From: Bacteroidaceae bacterium
GTDB taxonomy: Bacteria > Bacteroidota > Bacteroidia > Bacteroidales > Barnesiellaceae_A
Assembly (NCBI GenBank): GCA_017935645.1
Contig: JAGBHF010000094.1
Coordinates: forward strand, 1-46,693
Direction: 5' to 3'
DNA length: 46,693 nt
The stretch's first letter is position 1, and the number at the start of each line of letters is the position of its first letter. Made by a program: the position numbers and the translations under genes. This document shows, piece after piece, positions 1 through 8,417 of this stretch. Below the pieces are notes generated by a model. That model was not told the origin of the DNA, did not search any database, and saw only the letters and a program-made list of their open reading frames with translations.

Positions 1-600
1 AAGATGGCTGCAAATGGCAACGAAGTAGCGCAAATGATGCTTGATTATGGTGTTGAGTATATAGAGAAAATCTCACGCGAAGACTCGGAGCTCAAGCACT
101 ATACACTCACAATTGAGGGCGAAAAGGACGAATGGATAGAAAAATACTATTGTCAACTTTTCGATGACGAAATAGTTGCCGGCACTACTATAGATTTGGG
201 TGAATATGGCACAGCAACTATAGCCTCGATAGGTGATGATACTATTGATTTTGTTTGGCAGAATAAAACGTATCATCTTAAAGAAGATTTTTACAAAAAC
301 ATACTCTCTCCTATAAAAACTGAAAGTGGTGAAGAAATTGACTTTACGGTGCGTTTCTATAAGCAGAATCTGTGGACGCTGCTGAAAGACTTGATATCCT
401 ATATAACTTTCGACCAAGTGTCGAGCAACGAAGGTAAAAAAGGATGCATCTCGCTTAAGAAAGAGTGTGCATTGCGCTTGCTACAAAAACTTATCGATAA
501 AGGCGATAAAGACTTGGAGGCACTCGCTTATGCCATGAAGGAAAACGAAGAATGGAAGTGCTTTGATTTTGATGGCGAGCTACGATATTTGTTGCAATAG
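1..600 (+). CDS. hypothetical protein, probably truncated at the window's left edge
   Basis: I do not recognise a family. The frame is open from the first base of the window, and an ATG sits at base 4. The first residues (AANGNEVAQMMLDYG) look like the inside of an ankyrin- or Sel1-type helical repeat rather than a true N-terminus, so the gene probably begins upstream. The visible 198 residues are acidic and soluble, with no signal peptide or membrane segment. The middle has alternating beta-like stretches and the C-terminal third (about 145-198) is helical. A clear stem-loop with a T-run follows the stop, so this is the last gene of its transcription unit. The reading frame is secure; function and true start are not. 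Confidence 0.6.
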   Translation, partial: KMAANGNEVAQMMLDYGVEYIEKISREDSELKHYTLTIEGEKDEWIEKYYCQLFDDEIVAGTTIDLGEYGTATIASIGDDTIDFVWQNKTYHLKEDFYKNILSPIKTESGEEIDFTVRFYKQNLWTLLKDLISYITFDQVSSNEGKKGCISLKKECALRLLQKLIDKGDKDLEALAYAMKENEEWKCFDFDGELRYLLQ

Positions 601-622
601 CCCCATTAATAAATATGTTGAT

Positions 623-659
623 AGTGCGAAGCGGTATTTCTGCCTCGCACTGTTTTTTT
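623..659 (+). terminator. rho-independent terminator after the first gene
   Basis: The arms AGTGCGA and TCGCACT pair around a 15-base loop and are followed by a run of seven T on the plus strand. It lies between two convergent genes. The minus strand has no matching T-run, so it mainly serves the plus-strand gene. Confidence 0.75.
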
Positions 660-674
660 GGGGGGTATCTGCTC

Positions 675-3095
675 TTAGAATTTTACAGACAGTCGCACGT
701 TGAGTTGTCGGCGGGTGAGGTAGTTGGGCACGGCGTATTGTACGTTGTTGACGTCTGTTACCCAAGTGTATGAGTTGACGTTGGCAAAGTCGAAAAGGTT
801 GAATACGTCGACACCGATGGTTGCACTCTTGATATTGCGCCAAAATCCATACTTCGACCACTGCTCATCGCCACCTATAAGTATATAGGTCAATCCCAAG
901 TCGACACGTTTGTAGGCCGGTGCACGATAGTAACCCTCTGCCCTGCCCTTCATGGGCGAACCGAATGTAAGACCATCGGAGATAATACCCTTAAGGCTTA
1001 TCTTGAACATGGGTAGCTTGGGTACATAGTCTTGGAAGAAGATGCCCACGCTGTAGCGTTGGTCGGTAGGACGAGGAACCCATATACCATTGATTTTCTC
1101 CTCGGTGCGCATCAGCGAGAAACTGAACCATGAGTCGGTGCCGGGTACAAACTCGCCATACAATTTCATGTCGAGACCTGCGGCATAACCCTCCGACTCG
1201 TTCTTGGCACTATACCACAACTTGACGTTGTTGGCTTCGTAAGGAATGAGGTCGTTGAGTTTTTTGTAATATGCTTCAAGTGATACCTTGAACGGGCGGT
1301 TAAAAGCACGGAATGTGTAGTCACCACCGGCAACGATTTGTATAGATTGTTGCGACTTGATGCGGTCGTTTAGGTGCACGATGAAACTGTTGTTGCCTTG
1401 ACTCACTGTATCGCGGAACTCCTTGTAGAAAGGTGCTTGATAGTATACACCTCCTGCCACACGGAAGGTGAAGTTGCTATTCTTCTCGGGGATGAATGTT
1501 ACCGAAGCGCGGGGACTTACGATGCACTCGTTGTTGAAGTCCCAATAGGACAAGCGCACACCTGCATTGAAATTAAAGAGACCAAAATCGGTGCGCAGTC
1601 GGTATGTGTCTTGCAGGTAGGCCGACAGACGGTTGCTTGGCAAGCGATTTTCTGATACGATATTGTATATCATGTGTATATCGTCGCCAACATAGGGCAG
1701 TGTATAACCTACCGAGTCGCGCATTTCCCATTCGCGCAGGTAGTCGTATATCTGTTCGCGATTGTATGTCACACCCCAGCGAATATCGTTGCCGACTATG
1801 CGGTGAGCACCTTTAAGCGAAACGGATACTACCGAAGCCTTCAGGCGGTTGCGGGCATGTTCGTGGTATGTACCTACGCCCAAGTCACCCTTGGCGGGTG
1901 CATTCTCCGATGTATTGTCGCTATTGGCCAACTCGTCGAGCCAATATTGTCCTGAAATATCGTAAGAAACAAACTCGTTGGAGCTGAAGGCTGAGAATTG
2001 AAGCGAAATTTCGTTATCCTTGGCAGGTCGATAATTGGCTGATACCGAGCCGAAATAAGTCTCGAATACGTCGCGCTCCATGCCGTCAAAGTATACAGTA
2101 AAGCTCTTTGTGTCGTATGCTGTACCAAATGATGTGCTTCGCTCGAATGGGGTGAATTGGTAGTTGTTGACAGCGATATTACCCAGCAATGCCACCTCAA
2201 ACTTATCGTTAAACTTATATGTCATATAAGTCTGATAATCGAAATAAGAGGGATTATATTCACCCTTCACATCAAGCGAACTGAGTAGCGTAGAGTTGGT
2301 ATGGTAGCGAGCACCATGCAATTGTGTAAACTTGCCAGTGCTGTGTCCTACCGATGCTGTAGCGCCAAGGAAGCTACCCGATAGTGATACTTCGAGAGCC
2401 TCGGGACGCTTGTACTGAATGTCGAGTACCGACGACATTTTGTCGCCATATTCGGCCGAAAAGCCGCCCGATGAGAATGAGATAGACGATACCAAGTCGG
2501 GGTTGATGACACTCATACCCTCTTGTTGACCCGAGCGGACGAGTAGCGGACGATATATCTCTATGCCATTGATATACACAATATTCTCGTCGAAGTTACC
2601 TCCGCGTACCGAGTATTGTGAACTCAACTCATTGTTTGAGTTGACACCGGCAAATGTAGCCAGCATACCTTCAATACCTCCCGATGTATTGGGCATAAGT
2701 TGCATGTCGGATGCTTTGATTTTCTGCATCGTACCTTGCTGCTTTTGGAACTCTGTCACAACCACTTCGTCGAGGTTGATGCTCTTCTTCTGTAGTTGTA
2801 CATTGAGTTTAACTTCGCCTTTAGGATTCTTGAGTACATGCTCTTCATTCTTGTATCCCAGACACGAGAAAACAACCACAACCGAGTCGGCTGAGTTGAT
2901 TTTGAGTTCATATTTTCCTTCAAGGTTGGTTGTTGTGCCCGTGGTAGTACCGGCAATGCGCACCAAGGCAAGTTCAATGGGCTGGTTGTCGGCATCAATA
3001 ACGCTACCCCTCAGTTGCACAATGTTCTGTGCCAACAGTGGTAATGATGCCCATAGGAACGAAATAAATAATATAATGCGATATCGAAAGTTCAT
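675..3095 (-). CDS. TonB-dependent outer-membrane receptor
   Basis: This is an outer-membrane beta-barrel that would import an unknown ligand using energy from TonB-ExbBD. Residues 1-23 are a signal peptide ending LLAQ. Residues 24-105 are a carboxypeptidase-regulatory-like beta-sandwich, common in Bacteroidota receptors. The LDEVVV motif near 108-113 leads into the plug domain (about 120-230), which contains YSVRGG and the VYINGIEIYRP stretch. The rest is barrel, ending in Phe as outer-membrane proteins usually do. At 806 residues it is shorter than typical SusC proteins (about 1000), and no SusD-like lipoprotein lies beside it, so it is not an obvious polysaccharide-utilisation pair. An ATG 11 codons upstream exists, but the chosen start sits directly before the signal peptide. 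Family call is firm; substrate is unknown. Confidence 0.93.
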   Translation of the reverse strand: MNFRYRIILFISFLWASLPLLAQNIVQLRGSVIDADNQPIELALVRIAGTTTGTTTNLEGKYELKINSADSVVVVFSCLGYKNEEHVLKNPKGEVKLNVQLQKKSINLDEVVVTEFQKQQGTMQKIKASDMQLMPNTSGGIEGMLATFAGVNSNNELSSQYSVRGGNFDENIVYINGIEIYRPLLVRSGQQEGMSVINPDLVSSISFSSGGFSAEYGDKMSSVLDIQYKRPEALEVSLSGSFLGATASVGHSTGKFTQLHGARYHTNSTLLSSLDVKGEYNPSYFDYQTYMTYKFNDKFEVALLGNIAVNNYQFTPFERSTSFGTAYDTKSFTVYFDGMERDVFETYFGSVSANYRPAKDNEISLQFSAFSSNEFVSYDISGQYWLDELANSDNTSENAPAKGDLGVGTYHEHARNRLKASVVSVSLKGAHRIVGNDIRWGVTYNREQIYDYLREWEMRDSVGYTLPYVGDDIHMIYNIVSENRLPSNRLSAYLQDTYRLRTDFGLFNFNAGVRLSYWDFNNECIVSPRASVTFIPEKNSNFTFRVAGGVYYQAPFYKEFRDTVSQGNNSFIVHLNDRIKSQQSIQIVAGGDYTFRAFNRPFKVSLEAYYKKLNDLIPYEANNVKLWYSAKNESEGYAAGLDMKLYGEFVPGTDSWFSFSLMRTEEKINGIWVPRPTDQRYSVGIFFQDYVPKLPMFKISLKGIISDGLTFGSPMKGRAEGYYRAPAYKRVDLGLTYILIGGDEQWSKYGFWRNIKSATIGVDVFNLFDFANVNSYTWVTDVNNVQYAVPNYLTRRQLNVRLSVKF

Positions 3096-3209
3096 AAATC
3101 GTAGGTCATAATGTGGTGCTGTGTGCACACACGCTATAACATTAACGGCAAAAAATGATTTTGCGTATATTTATAGGTGAAAAAATATGCCCGTAAGTCA
3201 AAATAGTTG

Positions 3210-3217
3210 TATATTTG
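3210..3217 (+). promoter_or_regulatory. Bacteroidota -7 element (TATATTTG) for the nitroreductase cluster
   Basis: It matches the TAnnTTTG consensus of the Bacteroidota primary sigma factor and lies about 24 bases before the chosen nitroreductase ATG. No clear TTG -33 box is present at the expected distance. Its position inside the upstream-extended reading frame argues against an earlier start for that gene. Confidence 0.5.
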
Positions 3218-3240
3218 CATATATCAAAACAGTAAAGAAG

Positions 3241-3765
3241 ATGCAAAACTTTCATGAATTGTTGCTGACACGTCGCAGCATACGCAAATATACCGATGAG
3301 CCTATCTCGGGCGAAGATGTAAAGACCATACTCGAAGCCGGACTGATGGCTCCGTCGTCTAAGCGAAAAATGCCTTGGCACTTTATTGTTGTCGAGGATA
3401 AAGCTATGTTGGCTCAATTGTCGCAGTGTCGCGATGCCGGTGCTGGTCCTATAGCCAATGCTGCTCTGGCTATTATTGTTACAGTGGATATGACAGTGAG
3501 CGAAGCATGGGTTGAGGATGGCTCAATTGCAGCCGTATTGATGCAGTTGCAAGCGCACGACTTGGGCTTGGGAAGTTGCTGGATACAGTTGCGCAATCGT
3601 TCGTTGGGCGATGAAGCTACCGAGGATCTTGTTCGTGAAATGCTCGAAATACCCGACAATATGGCTATACTGTGCGCTGTGACAATAGGTCACAAAGACG
3701 AGGTGCGCAAACCCTTTGATGAAGAGAAAATGTTGTGGGAGAAAGTCCACATTGCCAAGTGGTAA
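3241..3765 (+). CDS. nitroreductase family protein
   Basis: This is a probable FMN-dependent oxidoreductase of the nitroreductase superfamily, which reduces nitro-, quinone- or flavin-type substrates with NAD(P)H. The N-terminus carries the family hallmark LLTRRSIRKYTDEP (FMN phosphate contacts), followed by LEAGLMAPSSKRKMPWHFIVV. A later GLGSCW segment and a C-terminal AVTIGHKDE strand also fit. The chosen product has 174 residues, normal for compact members. The reading frame could start 18 codons earlier, but that stretch overlaps a -7 promoter element, and the ATG before QNFHELL aligns with family N-termini. It is the first gene of a forward cluster, seven bases before the DUF2520 gene. 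The physiological substrate cannot be told. Confidence 0.88.
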   Translation: MQNFHELLLTRRSIRKYTDEPISGEDVKTILEAGLMAPSSKRKMPWHFIVVEDKAMLAQLSQCRDAGAGPIANAALAIIVTVDMTVSEAWVEDGSIAAVLMQLQAHDLGLGSCWIQLRNRSLGDEATEDLVREMLEIPDNMAILCAVTIGHKDEVRKPFDEEKMLWEKVHIAKW

Positions 3766-3772
3766 GTGAGTA

Positions 3773-4561
3773 ATGACGTCGCTGGGAGAAAGAATAGTTT
3801 TTGTGGGAGCCGGCAATATGGCTACACAGTTGGCTCTTGCTTTATCGAATAAAGGGTGCAGGGTACTACAAGTATATAGTCGTACTATCGATTCGGCACA
3901 GCAGTTGGCAGGTCGTGTCGGCAATAATACATTGTATACCAATCGTATTGCCGATATAGTGACCGATGCCGACCTTTATATATTCTCGTTGAGTGATAAT
4001 GCCCTACCCGATGTCATTGAGCAAATGCAACCCAATGATGCGTTGTGGGTACACACTGCCGGTAGCATGCCTATGGATGTGTTTGCAGCTAAATGCGCGC
4101 GTTATGGTGTGTTGTATCCGATGCAGACGGTTAACAAAGACCGTGTTATAGACTGGAGTGATGTACCGGTATTTGTTGAGGCATCGAACGAGACCGACAC
4201 ACAATATCTTGTGCAGTTGTCGCAGCGACTATCGAAGAATGTAAGCCGTAGTAACTCGCAACAACGCCAATCATTGCATCTCGCGGCGGTATTTGCTTGT
4301 AACTTCACCAATCATATGTATGCTATTGCCGAAAAGTTGTTGCATGAGCAGGGGCTTGAATTTGACGTTATGAAGTACTTGATAAGAGAGACCGAGCATA
4401 AAGCCGAGTCAATCTCTCCTATCGACGGACAAACAGGTCCGGCTGTACGCAATGATGTAAATGTAATGAACAAGCATCTTGCACTATTGGGTAATACTCC
4501 CGAAGGTGAATTGTATCGACTCATAAGCAAGAATATTATGCAGTACAAACCCAAGCAATGA
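3773..4561 (+). CDS. Rossmann-fold DUF2520 protein (ProC-like)
   Basis: The protein has 262 residues. The N-terminal Rossmann domain carries the dinucleotide-binding pattern VFVGAGNMA (about 9-17), resembling pyrroline-5-carboxylate reductase and ketopantoate reductase folds. The second half, with HLAAVFACNFTNHMYAIAE, matches the helical DUF2520 domain. NAD(P)-dependent dehydrogenase or reductase activity is implied by the fold, but no substrate is established. The gene lies seven bases upstream of the KdsC-like gene and then Maf, an order I recall as recurrent in Bacteroidales. That suggests an envelope or housekeeping role by association only. A GTG seven bases earlier is a possible alternative start; the ATG is preferred. 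Confidence 0.88.
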   Translation: MTSLGERIVFVGAGNMATQLALALSNKGCRVLQVYSRTIDSAQQLAGRVGNNTLYTNRIADIVTDADLYIFSLSDNALPDVIEQMQPNDALWVHTAGSMPMDVFAAKCARYGVLYPMQTVNKDRVIDWSDVPVFVEASNETDTQYLVQLSQRLSKNVSRSNSQQRQSLHLAAVFACNFTNHMYAIAEKLLHEQGLEFDVMKYLIRETEHKAESISPIDGQTGPAVRNDVNVMNKHLALLGNTPEGELYRLISKNIMQYKPKQ

Positions 4562-4568
4562 TACTATT

Positions 4569-5093
4569 ATGAGTAAGACTAATTATAACCTTTCGCTGAT
4601 AAAGGCCTTCGTGTTTGATGTTGATGGTGTATTGTCGCCTTCAACCGTCCCTGTGTATAGTAATGGCGAGCCTTGTCGTATGATGAATGTGAAGGATGGT
4701 TATGCCCTACAGTTGGCAATCAAGTTGGGCTATAAAATAGCTATTATAACAGGTGCAAAATCAGACCTTATAAAAGTTCGTTACAACGCATTGGGGGTAA
4801 AAGATGTCTTTATCGGTGTGGAGAATAAAATTGTTGTCTACAATCAATGGGTGGCGGAGAATAACCTTGCACAAGAATCGGTTGCCTATATAGGTGACGA
4901 TATACCCGATTATGAGGTGATGCAAACAACCGGTTTTGCTTGTTGTCCTACCGATGCTGCTATCGATATACAACACATTGCCCGCTATATATCGCCATAC
5001 AAAGGTGGCGAGGGTTGTGTGCGTGATGTAATTGAACAGACCCTCAGAGCGCAAGGCGCTTGGATGATGAATGAACATGCTTATAAATGGTAA
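4569..5093 (+). CDS. HAD-family phosphatase, KdsC-like (KDO 8-phosphate phosphatase)
   Basis: The protein has 174 residues, the size of KdsC, which removes phosphate from 3-deoxy-D-manno-octulosonate 8-phosphate on the route to lipopolysaccharide inner core. HAD motif I is FVFDVDGVLS near residues 14-23, with nucleophile and acid/base Asp. Motif II is IITGAKSD. Motif IV is YIGDDIPDYEVM. There is no large cap domain, as expected for this tetrameric subfamily. It follows the DUF2520 gene by seven bases and is closely followed by Maf. Close homologues such as YrbI-type phosphatases acting on other sugar-acid phosphates cannot be excluded, so I leave the symbol empty. Confidence 0.87.
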   Translation: MSKTNYNLSLIKAFVFDVDGVLSPSTVPVYSNGEPCRMMNVKDGYALQLAIKLGYKIAIITGAKSDLIKVRYNALGVKDVFIGVENKIVVYNQWVAENNLAQESVAYIGDDIPDYEVMQTTGFACCPTDAAIDIQHIARYISPYKGGEGCVRDVIEQTLRAQGAWMMNEHAYKW

Positions 5094-5103
5094 TAAGAAA
5101 GAT

Positions 5104-5685
5104 ATGTTGGAAAACTTATTGAAATATAATATTCTACTTGCGAGTAATTCACCCCGCCGTAGAGAGTTGTTGGGTGGATTGGGCATATCGTATCGGGTAG
5201 TCTCATTGCCTGAGATTGACGAGTCGTATCCATCTACCTTACAAGGCTGTGAGATACCCTCTTATATTGCACAAAAAAAGGCCGATGCATATCGCAGTAT
5301 GATGACACAAGATACTATGCTCATTACCGCCGATACAATTGTGTGGCTGGATGGTAAGGTGTATGGAAAACCTGTTGATGAGGAGAATGCTCGCCAAATG
5401 TTGCGAGAACTTTCGGGACGTACTCACACCGTAATAACCGGAGTAGCCATTACCACAAGTGACCGACAAAAGGTATTTGCAGTTGAATCGAAGGTGACAT
5501 TTGCCGCAATAACTGATGAAGAAATAGATTATTATGTGACCCAATACAAGCCCCTTGACAAGGCCGGTGCTTATGGTATACAAGAATGGATTGGTTATAT
5601 TGGTGTTACAGGACTCGAAGGCAGCTATTTCAATGTAATGGGCCTGCCTATACAACGACTCTATAATGAATTGAAAACCTTTTAA
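5104..5685 (+). CDS. maf: Maf family nucleoside triphosphate pyrophosphatase
   Basis: Maf proteins hydrolyse non-canonical or pyrimidine nucleoside triphosphates to monophosphates plus pyrophosphate in the cytoplasm, acting as house-cleaning enzymes. The signature LLASNSPRRRELL lies at the N-terminus, with the ITADTIV motif mid-protein and the KPLDKAGAYGIQ motif in the second half. The chosen product has 193 residues, normal for the family. An ATG 11 codons upstream would overlap the phosphatase gene by 23 bases. The chosen ATG follows an AGAAAG stretch and starts just before the conserved core. It is the third member of the DUF2520-KdsC-Maf run. Which nucleotide it prefers is not visible. 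Confidence 0.92.
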   Translation: MLENLLKYNILLASNSPRRRELLGGLGISYRVVSLPEIDESYPSTLQGCEIPSYIAQKKADAYRSMMTQDTMLITADTIVWLDGKVYGKPVDEENARQMLRELSGRTHTVITGVAITTSDRQKVFAVESKVTFAAITDEEIDYYVTQYKPLDKAGAYGIQEWIGYIGVTGLEGSYFNVMGLPIQRLYNELKTF

Positions 5686-5695
5686 ATAACCTATT

Positions 5696-6538
5696 ATGAG
5701 AATAAATAAATACTTATTAATAATTTTAACCCTCAGCTTTATTTGTATGAGTTGTGAAATGAAAAAGAATACTGCCAATAAGCAGTTATCGAATGTAAAT
5801 GTCAAGATTGAGACAACAATGGGTAATATCGTTGTAAAACTGTATGACGAGACACCCGCACACCGTGACAATTTTGTAAAATTGGTAAAAGAAGGATACT
5901 ATGACGGTACGCTCTTCCACCGTATTATCAAGGATTTCATGATACAAGGTGGAGATGGTGACTCTCGCACTGCCAAGCCCGGTCAACAATTGGGTATGGG
6001 TGATCCAGGATATAAAGTGCCTGCCGAGTTTGTTTATCCCAAATATTTCCACAAAAAAGGTGCATTAGCAGCGGCACGTCAAGGTGACGAAGTAAATCCT
6101 GAAAAAGCATCATCGGGTTCACAATTTTATATCGTAACAGGAACAGTATTTCCCGAAGGTCGTCTTAAGGAACTGACCCGCCAAATGCAAATGCAACGTG
6201 AGCATAATATATTCAATGCATTGGCTTCTGCACGTCGTAGTGAAATTATGGACTTACGTCGCAATCGCGACCAAGCCGGATTGATGGCTTTGCAAGAACA
6301 GCTCATAGCCGAAGCAAAGCAACAAGCAGCTTCACTCGCCCCTATTACCTTCACACCCGAACAAATTGAAGCCTATACAACAATTGGTGGTGCTCCTCAC
6401 CTCGATGGTGAATACACCGTATTCGGTGAAGTTGTAGAAGGCATGGATGTTGTCGAGAAATTGGAAAAAGTAAAGACCGGAGCTGCCGACCGTCCTGTTG
6501 AGGATGTAAAAGTAATATCGATGAAGATTGTCGAATAA
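5696..6538 (+). CDS. lipoprotein peptidyl-prolyl cis-trans isomerase (cyclophilin type)
   Basis: This enzyme accelerates proline isomerisation in folding envelope proteins. Residues 1-19 are a lipoprotein signal and Cys20 (SFICMSC) is the lipidation site, placing it at a membrane facing the periplasm. The cyclophilin core has the catalytic FHRIIKDFMIQGGD stretch (Arg76, Phe81, Gln84), GSQFYIVTG (Gln143) and HLDGEYTVFGEV near 235-246. Between VFPEG (about 155) and TIGGAPHLDG (about 229) there is an extra helical insert of roughly 70 residues, rich in Gln, Arg and Ala. This makes the protein 280 residues where simple bacterial cyclophilins have about 165-190. Its stop codon shares one base with the ATG of the M16 protease, so the two are translationally coupled. 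Confidence 0.93.
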   Translation: MRINKYLLIILTLSFICMSCEMKKNTANKQLSNVNVKIETTMGNIVVKLYDETPAHRDNFVKLVKEGYYDGTLFHRIIKDFMIQGGDGDSRTAKPGQQLGMGDPGYKVPAEFVYPKYFHKKGALAAARQGDEVNPEKASSGSQFYIVTGTVFPEGRLKELTRQMQMQREHNIFNALASARRSEIMDLRRNRDQAGLMALQEQLIAEAKQQAASLAPITFTPEQIEAYTTIGGAPHLDGEYTVFGEVVEGMDVVEKLEKVKTGAADRPVEDVKVISMKIVE

Positions 6539-7785
6539 TGATAAATGTAACAAGATATACACTATCCAATGGTCTGCGAGTATTGTATCATTACGATGCT
6601 AATACTCGCATGACTGCTTTAAATGTGTTGTATGACGTAGGCTCGAAAGACGACCTGCCACATCGCACGGGATTTGCGCATCTGTTCGAGCACTTGATGT
6701 TTGGAGGGTCGGAAAACATACCTGATTTCGACACACCGTTGCAACTTACAGGTGGTGAAAATAATGCGTGGACAAGTAGTGATATAACCAATTATTATAC
6801 CATTGCTCCCACTCACAATATAGAGACTGCATTCTGGTTAGAGTCAGATCGTATGTTGCGACTGGCTTTTACCGAACAGAGCCTTGAGGTGCAACGGCAT
6901 GTTGTTATAGAGGAATTTAAGCAACGTAATCTCAACCAACCCTACGGCGATATATCACAGCTGATACGCTCTGTCGCTTTTACTACCCACCCCTATCGTT
7001 GGCCCGTTATAGGTCGTCAAATAGAGGATATTGAGACAGCTACGCTGGAGGAAGTAAAGGAGTTCTTTTATGCACATTACGCACCCAATAATGCTATTCT
7101 GTGTGTATCGGGCAGTATATCTTTTGAAGAGACTGTGCGATTGTGTGAGAAGTGGTTCTCTCCCATTCCTCGTCGTGAAATAGCGCCTCGCAACTTACCT
7201 GTTGAGCCTAAGCAGGCAGCGCCACGACATATGACTGTAGAACGTGATGTTCCGCTCGATGCCATTGTAAAGGTGTATCACATGTGTGCTCGCAATGGTG
7301 CTCAGTATCATGCTTGTGACTTATTGTCCGATGTATTGGGAACAGGTGCTTCTTCGCGCTTGTACAAAGAACTTGTGCAGGAAAAACAACTCTTTAATAG
7401 TATTGATGCTTCGATAAGTGGTGAGATTGAGTGTGGCTTGCTTATCATTAACGGACGGCTCAACAAAGGAGTGACTATGGAGGCCGGTGAAGCAGCTATA
7501 CTTGAAGAGATAGAAAAACTGCAAAAGAATGGTGTGACGGAGCGCGAAATGAACAAAGTCGTCAATCGCTTCGAGGCAGAGCATTTGGTATCAAATCTTA
7601 ACTATACCGATAAGGCCGCTAATCTTGCCTATCACGAGCTGATAGGTCGAGCCGAGGATATAAATACCGAAGTTGATAAGTATAAATCGCTAACGCCAAG
7701 CGATATACAAGATGTAGCTTGCCAAATATTGCGGGAGGATAATTGTTCGACACTATACTATAAATCTGTTACAAAACAGAAATAA
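6538..7785 (+). CDS. M16 family zinc metallopeptidase (single-unit, processing-peptidase type)
   Basis: The protein has 415 residues and belongs to the pitrilysin clan. The inverted zinc site HLFEH is at residues 48-52, and a Glu in VIEEF (125-126) supplies the third ligand, so this looks like a catalytically competent copy. It has the two homologous halves of the family (about 1-210 and 211-415). There is no signal peptide, so by sequence it is cytoplasmic. It starts on the last base of the cyclophilin stop codon, suggesting coupled expression and perhaps shared roles in protein quality control. The substrate is unknown. Confidence 0.92.
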   Translation: MINVTRYTLSNGLRVLYHYDANTRMTALNVLYDVGSKDDLPHRTGFAHLFEHLMFGGSENIPDFDTPLQLTGGENNAWTSSDITNYYTIAPTHNIETAFWLESDRMLRLAFTEQSLEVQRHVVIEEFKQRNLNQPYGDISQLIRSVAFTTHPYRWPVIGRQIEDIETATLEEVKEFFYAHYAPNNAILCVSGSISFEETVRLCEKWFSPIPRREIAPRNLPVEPKQAAPRHMTVERDVPLDAIVKVYHMCARNGAQYHACDLLSDVLGTGASSRLYKELVQEKQLFNSIDASISGEIECGLLIINGRLNKGVTMEAGEAAILEEIEKLQKNGVTEREMNKVVNRFEAEHLVSNLNYTDKAANLAYHELIGRAEDINTEVDKYKSLTPSDIQDVACQILREDNCSTLYYKSVTKQK

Positions 7786-7913
7786 AGACATCCTTGTCGC
7801 AAAGTTGCTAAATATTGTAAAATTAGTGTCGTTTTTTTATGAATTGACAAAATAATTTTATTACTTTGTAGGGCTTTATAGCCAAATATATACAATTTTT
7901 AAATAAAATAGTA

Positions 7914-8384
7914 ATGGAAAACACCCATTTAGACCCTGCTGCGCAAAGTGGCACTGCTTGCCCCCAAGAACAGGAGCAAACTATCGTTGTTGAAACAACA
8001 GTAACCGAAACACCTCAATTGAGTAGAGCCGAGATTGTAGAGCGCGTGCGCCAAATCGTGGAAGCTCCTATTAATGAGGTTAAAGATGAGGTTGAATACC
8101 TCAAACAAAATTATTATAAGGTAAAACGTGCCGAGGTTGAGGCTGCTTATAAAGAACATATTGAGAGTGGTAAGCCCGAGGCCGAGTTTGTACCTCAACA
8201 TGATGATCTGGAAGAGCCTCTTAAGGAACTTCTTGCATCATTCAAGGAGCGCAAGGCTCAATATTTGCAAGCCCTTGAAAAAGAACGTGAAGAAAATCTT
8301 GCACGTAAAAATGCCCTACTCGATGAGTTGAAAGCTATAATAGATACTCCTGACGAAGTGGGTAAGCAATACCAACGTGTATAA
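7914..8384 (+). CDS. DUF349 protein, N-terminal fragment before the premature stop
   Basis: If translated alone, this piece gives 156 residues: an acidic low-complexity start with many Gln, Glu and Thr, then a charged helical region (about 40-156) rich in Lys and Glu. No signal peptide or membrane segment is present. It contains no complete DUF349 unit, so a product ending here would lack the repeat domain. The start ATG follows a long AT-rich leader of about 130 bases after the M16 gene. Confidence 0.6.
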   Translation: MENTHLDPAAQSGTACPQEQEQTIVVETTVTETPQLSRAEIVERVRQIVEAPINEVKDEVEYLKQNYYKVKRAEVEAAYKEHIESGKPEAEFVPQHDDLEEPLKELLASFKERKAQYLQALEKEREENLARKNALLDELKAIIDTPDEVGKQYQRV

Positions 8385-8417
8385 CAAATACAACAAGAGT
8401 TTAAGGCCATTACCGAT

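Noticed and set aside
3187..3240. Upstream start for the nitroreductase
   Set aside because: These 18 codons contain the TATATTTG promoter element and do not resemble family N-termini. The ATG at 3241 fits better.
5071..5103. Upstream start for Maf overlapping the phosphatase gene
   Set aside because: The 11 extra residues are not part of the family core, and the ATG at 5104 has a purine-rich stretch before it.
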